Positions 1 through 10,987 of a stretch of 64,000 nt of DNA are shown here, one piece after another. The translations under genes were made by a program, and so were the position numbers. This DNA is from Apis mellifera (Eukaryota; Arthropoda; Insecta; Hymenoptera; Apidae). The first letter of the stretch is position 1, and each line of letters starts with the position of its first letter. The DNA lies in NCBI RefSeq assembly GCF_003254395.2, contig NC_037649.1, positions 7,473,032-7,537,031 on the forward strand, read 5' to 3'. The notes beneath the pieces were generated by a model. The model ran no database searches. It saw only the letters and a list, made by a program, of their open reading frames with translations, and was not told where the DNA came from.

Positions 1-2191
1 ATTACGGCACGTTCTTGAAACTGGTGCCACGTAGCAACAACGAAAAACGCGGAAGAGTCGAAAGAAAACTAGAAAGGAACATACTCGACTCCAGATCGAG
101 TCGAATTTTTAACGAAAATTGAAGATATATTGTATCGAATTGAATTCAAGCAGACGCCTTTTGTTTTAAACTTAGCTCGGGCAAATATATCCGAGGAGAG
201 AAGGATGAGGGTGGTGTCTGGACAATATCTCTTCTCGAGTCTCGCGCGCGTTTTTCGCGCACCTCGACTATAATAAAACGTGACGAAGATGCGGGAACAT
301 CACGCGAACACGAAAACAACAGCAAGTTAAATATACTCTTTTTATATCTTTATTTATAATCGTTGCGAAAAATCATCTTCCCTTAGCCTCGATCAACGGA
401 ACAAAGACACGAAGTCTTTCCATTTTATTTTAATTTAATGTGTGATCGAAAGATAGCAGTTAAGAGAAGCTCAAGAATAAACTGTAACGAAACTGAGAAG
501 AAGTAAGAATAAATTCTCGATTCTCGTACAGCGCACGAGACGAATCTCGATTGCTACGTAAAAAGTCCTTCGATTAAAAGAAAAAATGCCAAGGAAAGAA
601 TGCAACAGAAACAAAATGCACGAAGAAGAAACGAGACGAGAAGAAGATAGCGGAGAACGATAATGTTCGGTCATGAGCGTTGTACGTGTCTGCATCGGGT
701 CCTTGCATCCTTCCAACGACTATTCGTTCCACGCAATGCGTAAATTACAGGCAATCGAGGCGAGGCGAGGAGAGGAGAGGAGACGATCGAAAGGGGCAGC
801 AACAACAGTGATCCGTTGTTTCCACGTCCATTATGGATCTCGAGGAGAAATTTCGATGGCCAGAGGGTGGAGATTCGGAGCGAGTCATGGCTTCGGCTTC
901 GACCGAATTTATCATCCAACCGAACGTATTTCGCTATTCGTATTTTTCATCTTTGACAATGTTTTGGAGAATTTTTGACAATTAAGGAAGACAGGGTGAG
1001 TGGTCGATTGTTTAAATGGATCGTGAAAGGGGGATGATGATCGGTGAATAAATTCGAAAGAGGTAATATTTCCTTGGAAGAATTACATAATACCATTTCC
1101 TCGGATCAGAGATCTCGACGACTTTTATTTTAATTTTTCTCGTGCGCAGTCGGGATAATCCTCGACTATTCCTCGGCCACGTTCGATTTCAATTTTTCCC
1201 TCATCTTCCCCTATCACGGGTATCAATATCTCGGAATAAATTGAATCCCTATCGATTATCCTACCTGCCTCTCTATCCTTGCCTCCCATCCATCGCGATT
1301 ACCATCCAACCAAAGACCGAATGGAAAGGAAGAAACGATCTCCAAAATCAGATCAGCCTCTACGGAGAGTAACTACGTTTCTTCTCCTCCTTCCGCTTCC
1401 TCTTCCCGACTAAATAACCCCTCAATTATTTAAAACATCGTGCTCCAAAGAAATTATACCTCTTGCTGCCAGGGATACCACCACCGGCCTCCTCTCTCTC
1501 TCGGTAATCCAATCCAATAAACGTCTTCAAATTTCATCCCGCCCACGAGGCGAAAGAAGAAGAAGAAGAAGAAGAAGGAACCTGCGCTCCTCTCCTCTCC
1601 GCAGCTCGAAGAAAGAAAATAAAAAAAAAAAGGAAGAAAAAGAAGAAGGAAAGGTTTTCTCGGTCGAAAGGCGAACGGGAACAAATTTTATTGCCGCCAG
1701 TAAACTTTTTCGTCCCTCGGCTCTCGTCACAAGCTTCAGACCGGGTACCTGCCACCATGATGCAGACATTAAGATAATCGCCCGTACCAGGAGAACAACC
1801 TTTCTTTCTCTTCCAACGCATTGTACCATCCTCTGCTCGTAACAACGTTCGGAAAGGGAGAGAAAGAGAGAGGGATCGATCCACGAGAGAGGATTCTCGC
1901 TCGTTCTCTGCCTCTGTTATCGGGCCCGTAACTGCTCGTGATTCTTCCCTCCTTCTTCTCTTGGCTTCGCTTTTGGGGAGGAGGAAAAAAGCTTCCGCGG
2001 CCGCGAAACGATCTTTCCTCGACGATGGAGATTTTTGAGGGCATCGTTAAGCGAGAGAAGAAAAGTGGATCGGGGTTGGGATTGTTTTGGCTTACGATTT
2101 CTTGTCGCTGGCTGGTTAAGTGGATTCCGCAGAATCCTCTCGTTGGCGAGATTTGTTCGGTGGAATGGTTGGAACGGACAGTTTCGCGAGC
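1..2191. other. No gene recognised; purine/pyrimidine-rich DNA
   Basis: AT-rich DNA with GA-rich and (GAA)n tracts (about 1556-1577) and A runs at 1620-1645. A donor-like ACAGG/GTGAGT occurs at about 996 on the plus strand, but the open frame before it stops at 978, so no exon is proposed. Confidence 0.6.
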
Positions 2192-2230
2192 ATCCTTCGA
2201 AAAATGAACGTTTAAGACGAACAACTAAAA

Positions 2231-2288
<58 letters not shown>

Positions 2289-2331
2289 TATATAGATTTT
2301 AGTTGTTCGTCTTAAACGTTCATTTTTCGAA

Positions 2332-2335
<4 letters not shown>
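2192..2335. repeat. Near-perfect palindrome with (TA)n centre
   Basis: The left arm begins atccttcgaaaaatgaacg at 2192 and continues through gacgaacaactaaaatctatata. The right arm from about 2289 to 2335 is its exact reverse complement, ending cgttcatttttcgaaggat. Arms are about 47 bp of non-repetitive sequence, and the TA-repeat centre is itself self-complementary apart from a short tagata interruption. The whole could fold as a hairpin of about 70 bp. A further (TA)n tract follows at 2336-2363. No gene or TIR-bearing element is visible. Confidence 0.93.

Positions 2336-2363
<28 letters not shown>
2336..2363. repeat. (TA)n microsatellite
   Basis: An uninterrupted TA run directly abuts the right arm of the palindrome, so the right arm sits between two TA tracts. 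Confidence 0.95.
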
Positions 2364-2365
<2 letters not shown>

Positions 2366-5300
2366 TTTGATACATTAATATCGAAGCTATTATAATATTG
2401 ATTTAATTTCTTTAAAGATTAAAGGACTTTCAATACCCTATCAAAAAGTCGAAACCATTCACTGCTCTAAACTTTCCAACGAGTATTTTTCCACAAAGAA
2501 ATATCTAAATTCGTAACTTTCCGCAAACTGCAAATCTCCTATTCCCCCATCCCGAAAAAGCAAGCCGATTAGCAAAACGTCGAAACGAAAAGCCACCATC
2601 TCCGGGACACACCTGATGGCCATCATCCGACCGGAATGATAACAGCATCGAACGTTATTATACCGTTATACCGCGGAAAAGATAACGGCGAGAAAATAAC
2701 GACGGTCCGAAAACGAAGCCGAATAAATGAGCGAACGAACGGTTTAATCCGGGCCGCTCGAGCTTAAAAAGCAAATCCCTCCGTTCCCGCGGACTTTATC
2801 GTGGCGGGTCCAGCGGTGCACCGGCAAATATAATCACGTAGGCAGGATTTAGCCCGGGACACGTAGGTTAATTCGGCGACGCTTTGGTCCCCTGATCGCC
2901 CCCGCTTCGGCCCGCTTTAAATTCAAATTTCGCTTCTACCAGAGTTCCGCCCCGTTGAATTACGATTTCGCGCGGCTCGTTTCCTCCGTCCACGTCCGGC
3001 CATCTCTTCTCTCCACGATTCTCTCTCCCCCCCCCCCCCCCCTCGATGGAAATGATCGCTCCCACGCGAGATGTCTGCCTCATTAGGCATTCCTTCAGTC
3101 GCCGCGCTTCTAACCCACCACCGCCACCGTCTTTCGTCTTTGTCCCGCGTACTCGTAACCACCCTCTCCTTATCCCGCACCCTTCCATCTCTTCTCCACG
3201 CGTTTTTGTGCGTTTCTTGGCGAGAGAGGAAGAGAAGGTCAGAGATGAAAATCGGCCGGGTGATGAATTCTTATTCTCGATCGAGGAACGCGTGATTTCG
3301 TGTACTATCCGTGGATTTCTTGCGTCGAGAGAAAGGATAAATAAAGGGAAAAATTTTTGAAGTTAGATGGAGGAAATGGAGGATCCAAGTGATGATTTTC
3401 GTGAAATTTGTCACAACTTGACAATTCAATATTATCTACTTTGATGTAAGAAAATTTGTAATTTGTGGTTGAATAGGAGATGTATTGTGCGAGTTATTTG
3501 TGCGTGCAAAGGAAATTTATATAGATAGTTTAATAGATAGATGATAAAATCGCGGAAATGAGCAAAGTTTCGAGTTAGTATTTTCCATGAGATATGAAGA
3601 GCACGAGTTTAAATGAGAAGTGGAGAGGAGATCTGTAGATGATTCTACTAGCTTCGTGATCGAATCGGATTCCGTTGATCTCGATCGAATGGAGAGAGAG
3701 ATCTTACGTAGAATTGAAGAACGTTTATCGAAACGTTTCGAAAAATTGACGATAGAAATTTCTGTTAAACGACAAGAATTGAATGGATTTTTAATCATAA
3801 TGTATCGCTTAGGTTTGGTCCATCGATCATGGAGGGAGACTTAATGGGACGGTATCATCCAGGGATGATACGAATATGCAAATGAGATTACAGAACGTTA
3901 ACTAGGGAAAGGCAAAGAGAAAGCTAAAACTCGTGGGCAGAGGAATATTCGAGCTGATTCACCTAACTCACACGTACACAGTCGCCAACATCTGGACGAA
4001 CCTGTTTTCCGTTAATCGAGCCGCGTTACACGTGTTTCATTACACGATTCCTCGAAATTTGCCTCGATCGGAAATCGAATCCTCGCGAAGCGAATATCAA
4101 CGAGTCCACGAGAGTACGAAAAGCTCGAAGGGAAAATTGCTCGATTTTTCCTAAAATGATCGAGTATCCTGTAACGAAGTCGACCGTTTTAATTAAAATT
4201 CAAGAGACGTGATCTTTCGATCTATAAATTGCAACGATACGAGGATTAATACGATTCGAAATAAATTTCTGTTCCAAAAAGAATCCGTCCATTTGTCATA
4301 ATTAAATAACACGTTTCGTCTCTACTCGCGATATTCCCGATTCACCTTGAGGATTGAATCTGAATAGCTGCAGCATAAACGCGGCCATGAATATATGTAA
4401 ATTCGTAGATTGAAGCCATCCGCGAATTTAGCAAGACGTTGTTCGCTACAGACAACGACCAGTTTCGAATCGCCTACCGGAGGATCTGATGGCATGACTA
4501 AGTAATTAAACGCGCATGAATACCCATACGGTATTCCCTCTCCCCATCCATCTCTCGAATCAAATATTTAATAGGTCGTGCTAGGGATTCACCACCCGAT
4601 GAATATCCGCAACTTCCTTTATACCAGTGCAAAATTACTTTCAATCGCACGATATCTAAAAATTAATTCTCTGATTCCTATTAATCTTATATAATTTAAA
4701 AGTAGACGATACAAAATATAACGATTCTTATTCTAATCTTTTATATAAATTAAGTACCGTTCTTTTTCTCAAAGAACTTCTTTTTCTTTCATTGATTATA
4801 AGATAAAATGGTACATCTTCAAAATATCAATTCCTATAGAATACTGTACTATTTTATTTTCTTCAAAAGTTCATTTATAATTACTTTAAATTATTCTCCC
4901 TTTTTCCAGCGATTATATTATAAATAAACTATTTCGAGGAAAACAAAAAAAAAAGAAAGAAAGGACAATCAGACGGATTAGTGGGGAAGAAAAATTTCGA
5001 TATAACCGGTTACCAAATGACCAGTGGACCACGTTTAATCGACAATGAGCTACTAACATACATGCAAATGTTAACGGTAATCACGCAATTACCTCGGCAT
5101 TGCCCCTACGTGGCGCTCGTCCGCAATAATCCGGTATTTATGGTCGCGTTCGCTCGCCGTCGAGGGTGCTTAACCGTTTAAATATAAGCAATTTACCGGC
5201 CATTCCGCGAAAAGAAATATTCGAGCGGTCGTTCGCTACTCGTGTAGAAGCGCAGGGAGCGTGGAACAAGTCGAAAACGTCGTCGCCGGAGGTTTTGCCT

Positions 5301-7427
5301 CGTGGAAAAAAAAAGAAGAAAGAAAGAAAGAAAGAGAGAAAAAGGACGGTTGATAGTTCCACTGGTGATTCGGCAAACCTCGAGAAACCATTGGGAATTC
5401 TCGTGATAAATTTTTAGTGTTCGAGCAGTGGTAGGTAAGAGCCACAATGTGATGACGATGGTGGTGGTGAGGTTGTAAAATTAGTCGAGTGACAATAACG
5501 CTTGGAAGTAGCGTGTTTTTGACGGATCTGTGGTCGGATAAAAAAAATATTCCAACTAGTAAGAATTTGGAATTATGGAAATATAGAGGAGAAATGACGT
5601 CGAAAGTAGTATAGAAAGTGAAGACTCGTGAAACTTTGGAAACTTGAAAGAAGATGCACGGTGTAACAATTGAATGCGATTGAATCGATTGGTTACGGAC
5701 AAATAAGAAACGTTGGAAATTTATTAACGGATATTTGAAACGATTTACGACCGAGGAGAAATATTCGAAGAATCTTAAAATACGTGGAAATAAAGTTTTT
5801 ACTCTCTTTACGCGCGTAGCCCGGTAAAAATTTGTTCGACGAGTCGAAATACGATTCTCTCTGGAAAGAAGGGAAAGAAAGAAATGGAAACAAAGAGAAA
5901 GGGGAGTAGTAGTGTATAATAGGAGCGCGAAAGGTGTCACGTCTTGGCTTTAATTCTTGTTACCATTGACCAGAGAGTGGAGGGGAGAAGAAAAAAGAAG
6001 GGGGAGGCCGAGAGTCGTGCTCGAGCACGAGAGAAGGCGATGGAAAGGGAAAAGAAGCGGAGAAGAGAGATTGAATCTCGAGCCGTCTGGTGGCAGAGAC
6101 CTTGGCTTTGCATATCCATAACCAGATTAATGACTCCCTGGCCTCTCTCGAGGCCCTCGAGAATAAGCGAATTGAGAAATTTACACACGCCCACGTGTGC
6201 ATTCCCCAGGTTGGAAAAAAGAGAGAGAGAGAGAAAAGAAAAAAAAATCCTCCATCGTTCCTCTCGCGCGCTGTTCAAACTTGTCCCGCGATAAGAAAAG
6301 AGGAGGCAGAACACGGATGAAAATTATAAGTGGACGCTACTTTCACGGGAATTAGCGTTAATTTACGAGCGAGTTGTTAAAATAATATCCGAACCATGGC
6401 TTCGGATTCGGTTCGTTAACGGTTTTATTTGTTCTGCGAGTTGTGCCGGCATGGAGAAACGATCGAAGTAACCGAAAAAGTGGGTTATTAATGGAAAAAT
6501 CGTGGTCGAGAAGAAATTGTGTGCCGTGGTAATAGGCGAGTGACACGAGAAAGGCGGATATCCATGAAAAAAAATTACCTACTTCTTATAATGCTGTAGT
6601 ATACTATATATATATAAATATATATTTTGAGAAAGAAGTACGAAAAAGATTGGATCGAGTATTTTCCTAATATTTTAGAAAGAAAATTATCTACTATTTT
6701 TTGAAATGCTTATAAAATTTCGAAAAATTTTAAATAACCAACTAAAATTTAAGATACTACGACAACAGCAATAAACTACGATTATTTTATAACGATTATT
6801 TATTTCTGACCTCGATAAGTTCATTACCCTTAAAAAAAAAGAAAAATTAAAACGGAACTGTATTTATTTCTGTATCCTTCTCGACTGCACAAATTACTAC
6901 GTGTAACGAGCTTTTAATACCTTTCCCCAAAACGAGATCCTCCGCGTTTTATCATCGAAAAATCACGGAGGTGCACCGCTCGTTATCTTGGTAATATTCG
7001 GACTTTCTTTCGGGGATAACGGTACCAATCTTGCACGTACCAGCGCGAGTTATTATTTTTCTTTTCCACGATATTTGCCACGATGATGCACCCGAGCCGT
7101 CGTAATTATCGTTAAGGGCCATACATTCTCCATAAATGGTTTTATCTTCGAATCGTTGGTCACGCTTTATTACGATTTAACATCTCGGCCACGTGATTTA
7201 TGCGTTTATGTTTCGAATTTTCAACGATTCGAATCGTTACGAGAATATATCATATCGAATTGCAGAAGTGAAAATTCTGCCGAAGTAAAAGTTTCCGACG
7301 ATTATCGAATTCGATTCGCCTTACTTTTCCGTGTTCTCGTTTCGACGATTAATTTCCGTGTTCGCAACTCGTCTTATCTTGGATCAAATTGTCTTAACAT
7401 TATTTGAAAAAGAAATTTCAAAGAAAT
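2364..7427. other. No gene recognised
   Basis: Mixed AT-rich and CpG-bearing DNA. Long minus-strand frames near 5.2-5.9 kb come from GA-rich plus-strand tracts and encode Phe/Ser/Leu runs. A short plus-strand frame at 3620-3844 is helical and charged (EREILRRIEERLSKRFEKL) but lies in GA-rich sequence without splice sites. A TAG/GTAAGA word at 5435 has no open frame leading into it. Confidence 0.6.
3027..3042. repeat. Poly-C run
   Basis: Sixteen consecutive C residues, unusual in this AT-rich window, lie at the end of a (CT)-rich stretch. Confidence 0.95.
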
Positions 7428-7880
7428 TTAAGTGTACCGAGAAAGAGTCGTGAAGCTCGCCAAACCTCTTCTTCTCTTTGTTCCCTTAAACGATGCAAAA
7501 TTAATTTCGAGAAAGAGTTTCGTTCGCGTATCAAAGATCATAACGACGATAACGAAATATCCCCGGTACGTTCTCCTCTTTCGATTAAAAACGATCTTCG
7601 GCCGGTATAACGCGGCCACTTGGAATTTTTTTTTTTTTTTCCGGCCACTCGTTTTTTCCGCAAAGTACGCATCTCCGCTCTCAATTACCAAAGGATCCGG
7701 GTTGGCCAGCCCCAGAACCGCTCGTTTACATAATTCGACGAGGAAATCGTCGAGAGCTTGTTCTGGAACGAACGCATAGACTTCCAAAGTATAATCAGCC
7801 AATTTAGAAGTTCTACCTGCCGCATCTTGTGCGAACCAACACGCTGATGATTCAATCGCGAGCCTCCATGATATCTCGCG
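7428..7880 (-). CDS. Open frame, possible exon or gene remnant (unidentified)
   Basis: The minus-strand frame is open for about 150 codons after a TGA at 7883-7881. The first half has balanced, protein-like composition: it includes SSACWFAQDAAGRTS, then KLADYTLEVYAFVPEQALDD and FLVELCKRAVLGLANPDPL. It then runs through poly-Lys from an A/T tract and becomes basic and low in quality. There is no in-frame ATG near the start. A possible donor after the PDPL segment reads CCTTTG/GTAATT, but no convincing pyrimidine-rich acceptor is seen upstream. I do not recognise it. It may be a real exon, a decayed one, or chance. Confidence 0.2.
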   Translation of the reverse strand, partial: REISWRLAIESSACWFAQDAAGRTSKLADYTLEVYAFVPEQALDDFLVELCKRAVLGLANPDPLVIESGDAYFAEKTSGRKKKKKFQVAALYRPKIVFNRKRRTYRGYFVIVVMIFDTRTKLFLEINFASFKGTKRRRGLASFTTLSRYT

Positions 7881-7983
7881 TCAAATAGTTAATTTACCAT
7901 TCTCCGCTCTCTACTTTCATTCGAATCTGCACATGTCTAATAGAGATCCGCGAAAATGGATAAGATTGGAAAATAAAGAGGCT

Positions 7984-8993
7984 GTTGTTTTTCTCTCAAG
8001 AACTTATTTAGAAGAGTATAGAGTGTCTTTCCTTTCTCCGATCTTTCTCCTCTTAGACTTGGAAAATTTAATTTTTGATTTCACGATTTTGATATCGTTG
8101 TTCAATAATTTCTATCAAAAATAAATTGTTTTACATTTTTCTTTTTTAAATTGATTCGTCCGGATCAACGATGTTGTTTTTCTCTCAAGAACTTATTTAG
8201 AATAATATAGAGTATCTTTCCTTTCTCCGATCTTTCTCCTCTTAGACTTGGAAAATTTAATTTTTGATTTCACGATTTTGATATCGTTGTTCAATAATTT
8301 CTATCAAAAATAAATTGTTTTACATTTTTCTTTTTTAAATTGATTCGTCCAGATCAACGATGTTGTTTTTCTTTCAAGAACTTATTTAGAATAATGTCTT
8401 TTCTTTCTCTCCTTTCTCCTCTTAGACTTAGTTTATTCGTATTACAAATACGTCGAAAATTTTTGATTTCACGATTTTGATATCGTTGTCCAATAATTTC
8501 TATCTAAAAATAAATTGTTTTACATTTTTCTTTTTTAAATTGATTCGTTCGGATCAACGATGTTGTTTTTCTCTCAAGAACTTATTAGAATAGTGTCTTT
8601 TCTTTCTCTCCTTTTTCCTCTTAGACTTGGAAAATTTAATTTTTGATTTCACGATTTTGATATCGTTGTCCAATAATTTCTATCTAAAAATAAATTGTTT
8701 TATATTTTTCTTTTTTATCATCTACAAGTATTAAAATCAATTTGAAGTTGATTCGTCGGGATCAACGACGTTGTTTTTCTCTCAAGAACTTATTTAGAAT
8801 AATGTCTTTCCTTTCTCTCCTTTCTCCTCTTAGACTTGGATTATTTGTATTACAGATTGAAAATTTTTAATTTCACGATTTTAATATCGTTATCCAATAA
8901 TTTCTATCTAAAAATAAATTGTTTTGCATTTTTCTTTTTTATCATCTACAAGTATTAAAATCAATTTAAAATTGACTCGTCCGGATTAACGAT
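7984..8993. repeat. Five-unit tandem repeat, 189-224 bp
   Basis: Units begin with gttgtttttct at 7984, 8173, 8362, 8562 and 8770; a sixth start at 8994 diverges at once. Unit lengths are 189, 189, 200, 208 and 224 bp. Each holds ctctcaagaacttatttaga, a pyrimidine block, gatttcacgattttgatatc and a gattcgtccggatcaacga boundary. Later units gain insertions: a tattcgtattacaaat segment after the ttagactt block in unit 3, and an atcatctacaagtatt segment in units 4 and 5. No coding potential is apparent. Confidence 0.95.
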
Positions 8994-9592
8994 GTTGATC
9001 GAGTCCAAGATTATGGAGGATTCCGGTTTCAGAATAGCTCACTCAAGGGGTTTTATATACTTGTATCGGGTCAGTTGGAGGCTCCACGAGACATCGAACT
9101 TGTTAACGCACCTTGTATCCGTGTACGCGAATCTTGTTCACGGTGCATTACTCGTTGCGGCCTGTGTCGCCGCATTTGTAATCGGCCAACTATGCCACGG
9201 ATAATGCGTTTCTCTCGGGGGAAACAAGTTTTAAGGATTCGCTCGCCCGGATCGTAATTAATTAAACGTTTTGCCTTTGCCTCCTCCTCCTCCTTTTCCT
9301 TAATGGAACCAACTCGTTCATTTAGGAGAGGAGGAAAAAAAAAAGTCGAGGCAAATATGCTACTTTCAAAAAAAAAAGGAGCCAATTAATTTTTGATCGC
9401 TGGATCCAATCGAGAAGAAAATTTCCCTTTCGCTCGTTTATCTTTCGATCGAAATATAAAGATCTCCTTTCCTTTCATAAGTTTGAATAAGTGATAGATA
9501 ATTATTCGCTGTTAACTTTTCTCTCGAAAATTATCATCGTATCGAAAACGAAACCTAGAAATTCAATATCCACTTTTATCGAATAAAGAAAC

Positions 9593-9811
9593 ATGGTTAC
9601 GGTCATTTCCGAAGCTAATCAAGAGGCAAATTGCAACAACAACTCGACAACGCCCATTCAACCCAGCAATCTCGAAAGATTTAATAACGACGACAAACAG
9701 GTCGAACAAAGAAGCTTGGTCAAACGCGAGGTCAACGACGAATGCCAACTATGGGAATTAGTCTCGTTGATCAGAGATAATCACCGTCACCAGGGCCGAC
9801 CTCGAGGTTAA
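9593..9811 (+). CDS. Candidate small ORF, 72 aa (unidentified)
   Basis: The frame starts at aagaaacATGG, a good insect start context. It encodes MVTVISEANQEANCNNNSTT, then a polar Asn/Gln/Glu-rich stretch, a LVKREV segment (fits the SUMO-site pattern psi-K-x-E) and CQLWELVSLIRDNHRHQGRP before TAA. Composition is more protein-like than neighbouring frames, with no homopolymer tracts. A weak donor (CTCGAG/GTTAAA) overlaps the stop, so it might be a first coding exon rather than a complete small protein. No family is recognised and no upstream promoter is evident. Confidence 0.28.
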   Translation: MVTVISEANQEANCNNNSTTPIQPSNLERFNNDDKQVEQRSLVKREVNDECQLWELVSLIRDNHRHQGRPRG

Positions 9812-10802
9812 AATTATTCTAGCGTGGACACGCGCAATTCCCTTTCCTCCATTTTTCCTATCCCGTTTCGATTTCTTTCCCGCGCGATCATCGATCTCCA
9901 TATCCGTTTCGTTAAAAGAATTGATCAGAATTCAGCGAGGATGGAAAGAAGGGAGGGGAAAAAAAAAATTGTAATTAATTATCAAGAAGAAAAAACCTCC
10001 TTTCTTAGGGATTCTCGATGGCCTCTCGAAGCCATCTTCGAAACTCTTTAAACCTTCGAGCGCAGGGGAATGAAATCAGTCGCTCCCTGTTTGCTTCTTC
10101 TTCTTCTTTTTTTCTCTCTCCCTCCCCCTTGCGAATTTGCCACTCTCGACGAGAGTGGCTAAACGAACTGCTCGTTCTATTCTCTCTCTCTCTCTCTCCT
10201 TCTTAATTCTGTTCCTCAATTACCGGACATCGAGCTGGTAAATAGAAAGTTCCCGCCACGCTGCAAACTTTTCCCCCTAAGCTCTCTTCGTTTCTCGTTT
10301 CGCGTAATTAGCGAAGGCAAATTGAGCCCATTCCTTTCTCCTCCCTCCTTCTCTTTTTTTTAATCACTTGCATCGATGAAAGTAAATCGGTGACTGGTTT
10401 TAATCGGCCGATTTGGGATATGAACGTTCCAAAATTTTAAAACCATCATTCAACGTTTCGATTAATCACTACCACTTTATATATAATCTTCTTCTTAATT
10501 TGATAAAGTTTCAAACTTACATAAATTGAAGAAGCGTGTATTTTAATAGTCCATAAAGAAAGAGAAAGGAGGGGAAAAATGTCGTGATCGATGAAATCGC
10601 ACGGACAATCGAAACCGACGAAAAAAGGGGTGGAGAAAAATGGTCCAAGTCGCTCATCGACAAATTACGCTCTTACCGATCCCTTCGTCGGCATCCCTTC
10701 CTTTTCTTTTTTTTTCTTCCCTCGAAGAGAGGCGATCAACCTCCAATTCTTCCAGTCGTTCGTCCCGCCGTTTTCCTCGTTTTCGAAAACGACCAGGCCG
10801 CG

Positions 10803-10987
10803 ATGGTTCGTTCGTTCGACTTGGGGCAGGGGTCGAAGAGTCAGTCACTTGCATCCCCTGGCAACGGTCACTTGGAAACCCGTCCCGAAGAGTGGACGCA
10901 TCGCGAGCCGCCAAGGGTGGAGAGGACACGGACTTTTGTCTTGCGCAATCTTGGTGAACAGCCTTCTTCTCCAAGGATGAAAAAAAG
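10803..10987 (+). CDS. Candidate first coding exon (unidentified)
   Basis: From gcgATGG at 10803 the frame runs 61 codons plus 2 nt to AAAAAAAG/GTGAGTTTTC, one of the best plus-strand donor sites in the window. The encoded start is MVRSFDLGQGSKSQSLASPG; the end is NLGEQPSSPRMKK. It lies in a GC-richer block (10.58-10.99 kb) that is open in three plus frames and one minus frame, so openness alone is weak evidence. In-frame codons continue upstream to about 10584, so the Met at 10803 is a choice based on context. No matching acceptor exon was identified. Confidence 0.25.

Noticed and set aside
2035..2295. Frame ending in alternating Tyr-Ile
   Set aside because: The tail is a translation of the (TA)n microsatellite in the palindrome centre.
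5098..5170. Possible minus-strand exon ending CCGAG/GTAATT near 5092
   Set aside because: Open frame is short and CpG-driven, and no acceptor with a pyrimidine tract was found at its other end.
5236..5940. 234-codon minus-strand open frame, the longest in the window
   Set aside because: It is built from Phe/Ser/Leu/Arg codons over GA-rich plus-strand tracts, has a poly-His run from a GGT/GAT repeat, and shows no motif or splice sites.
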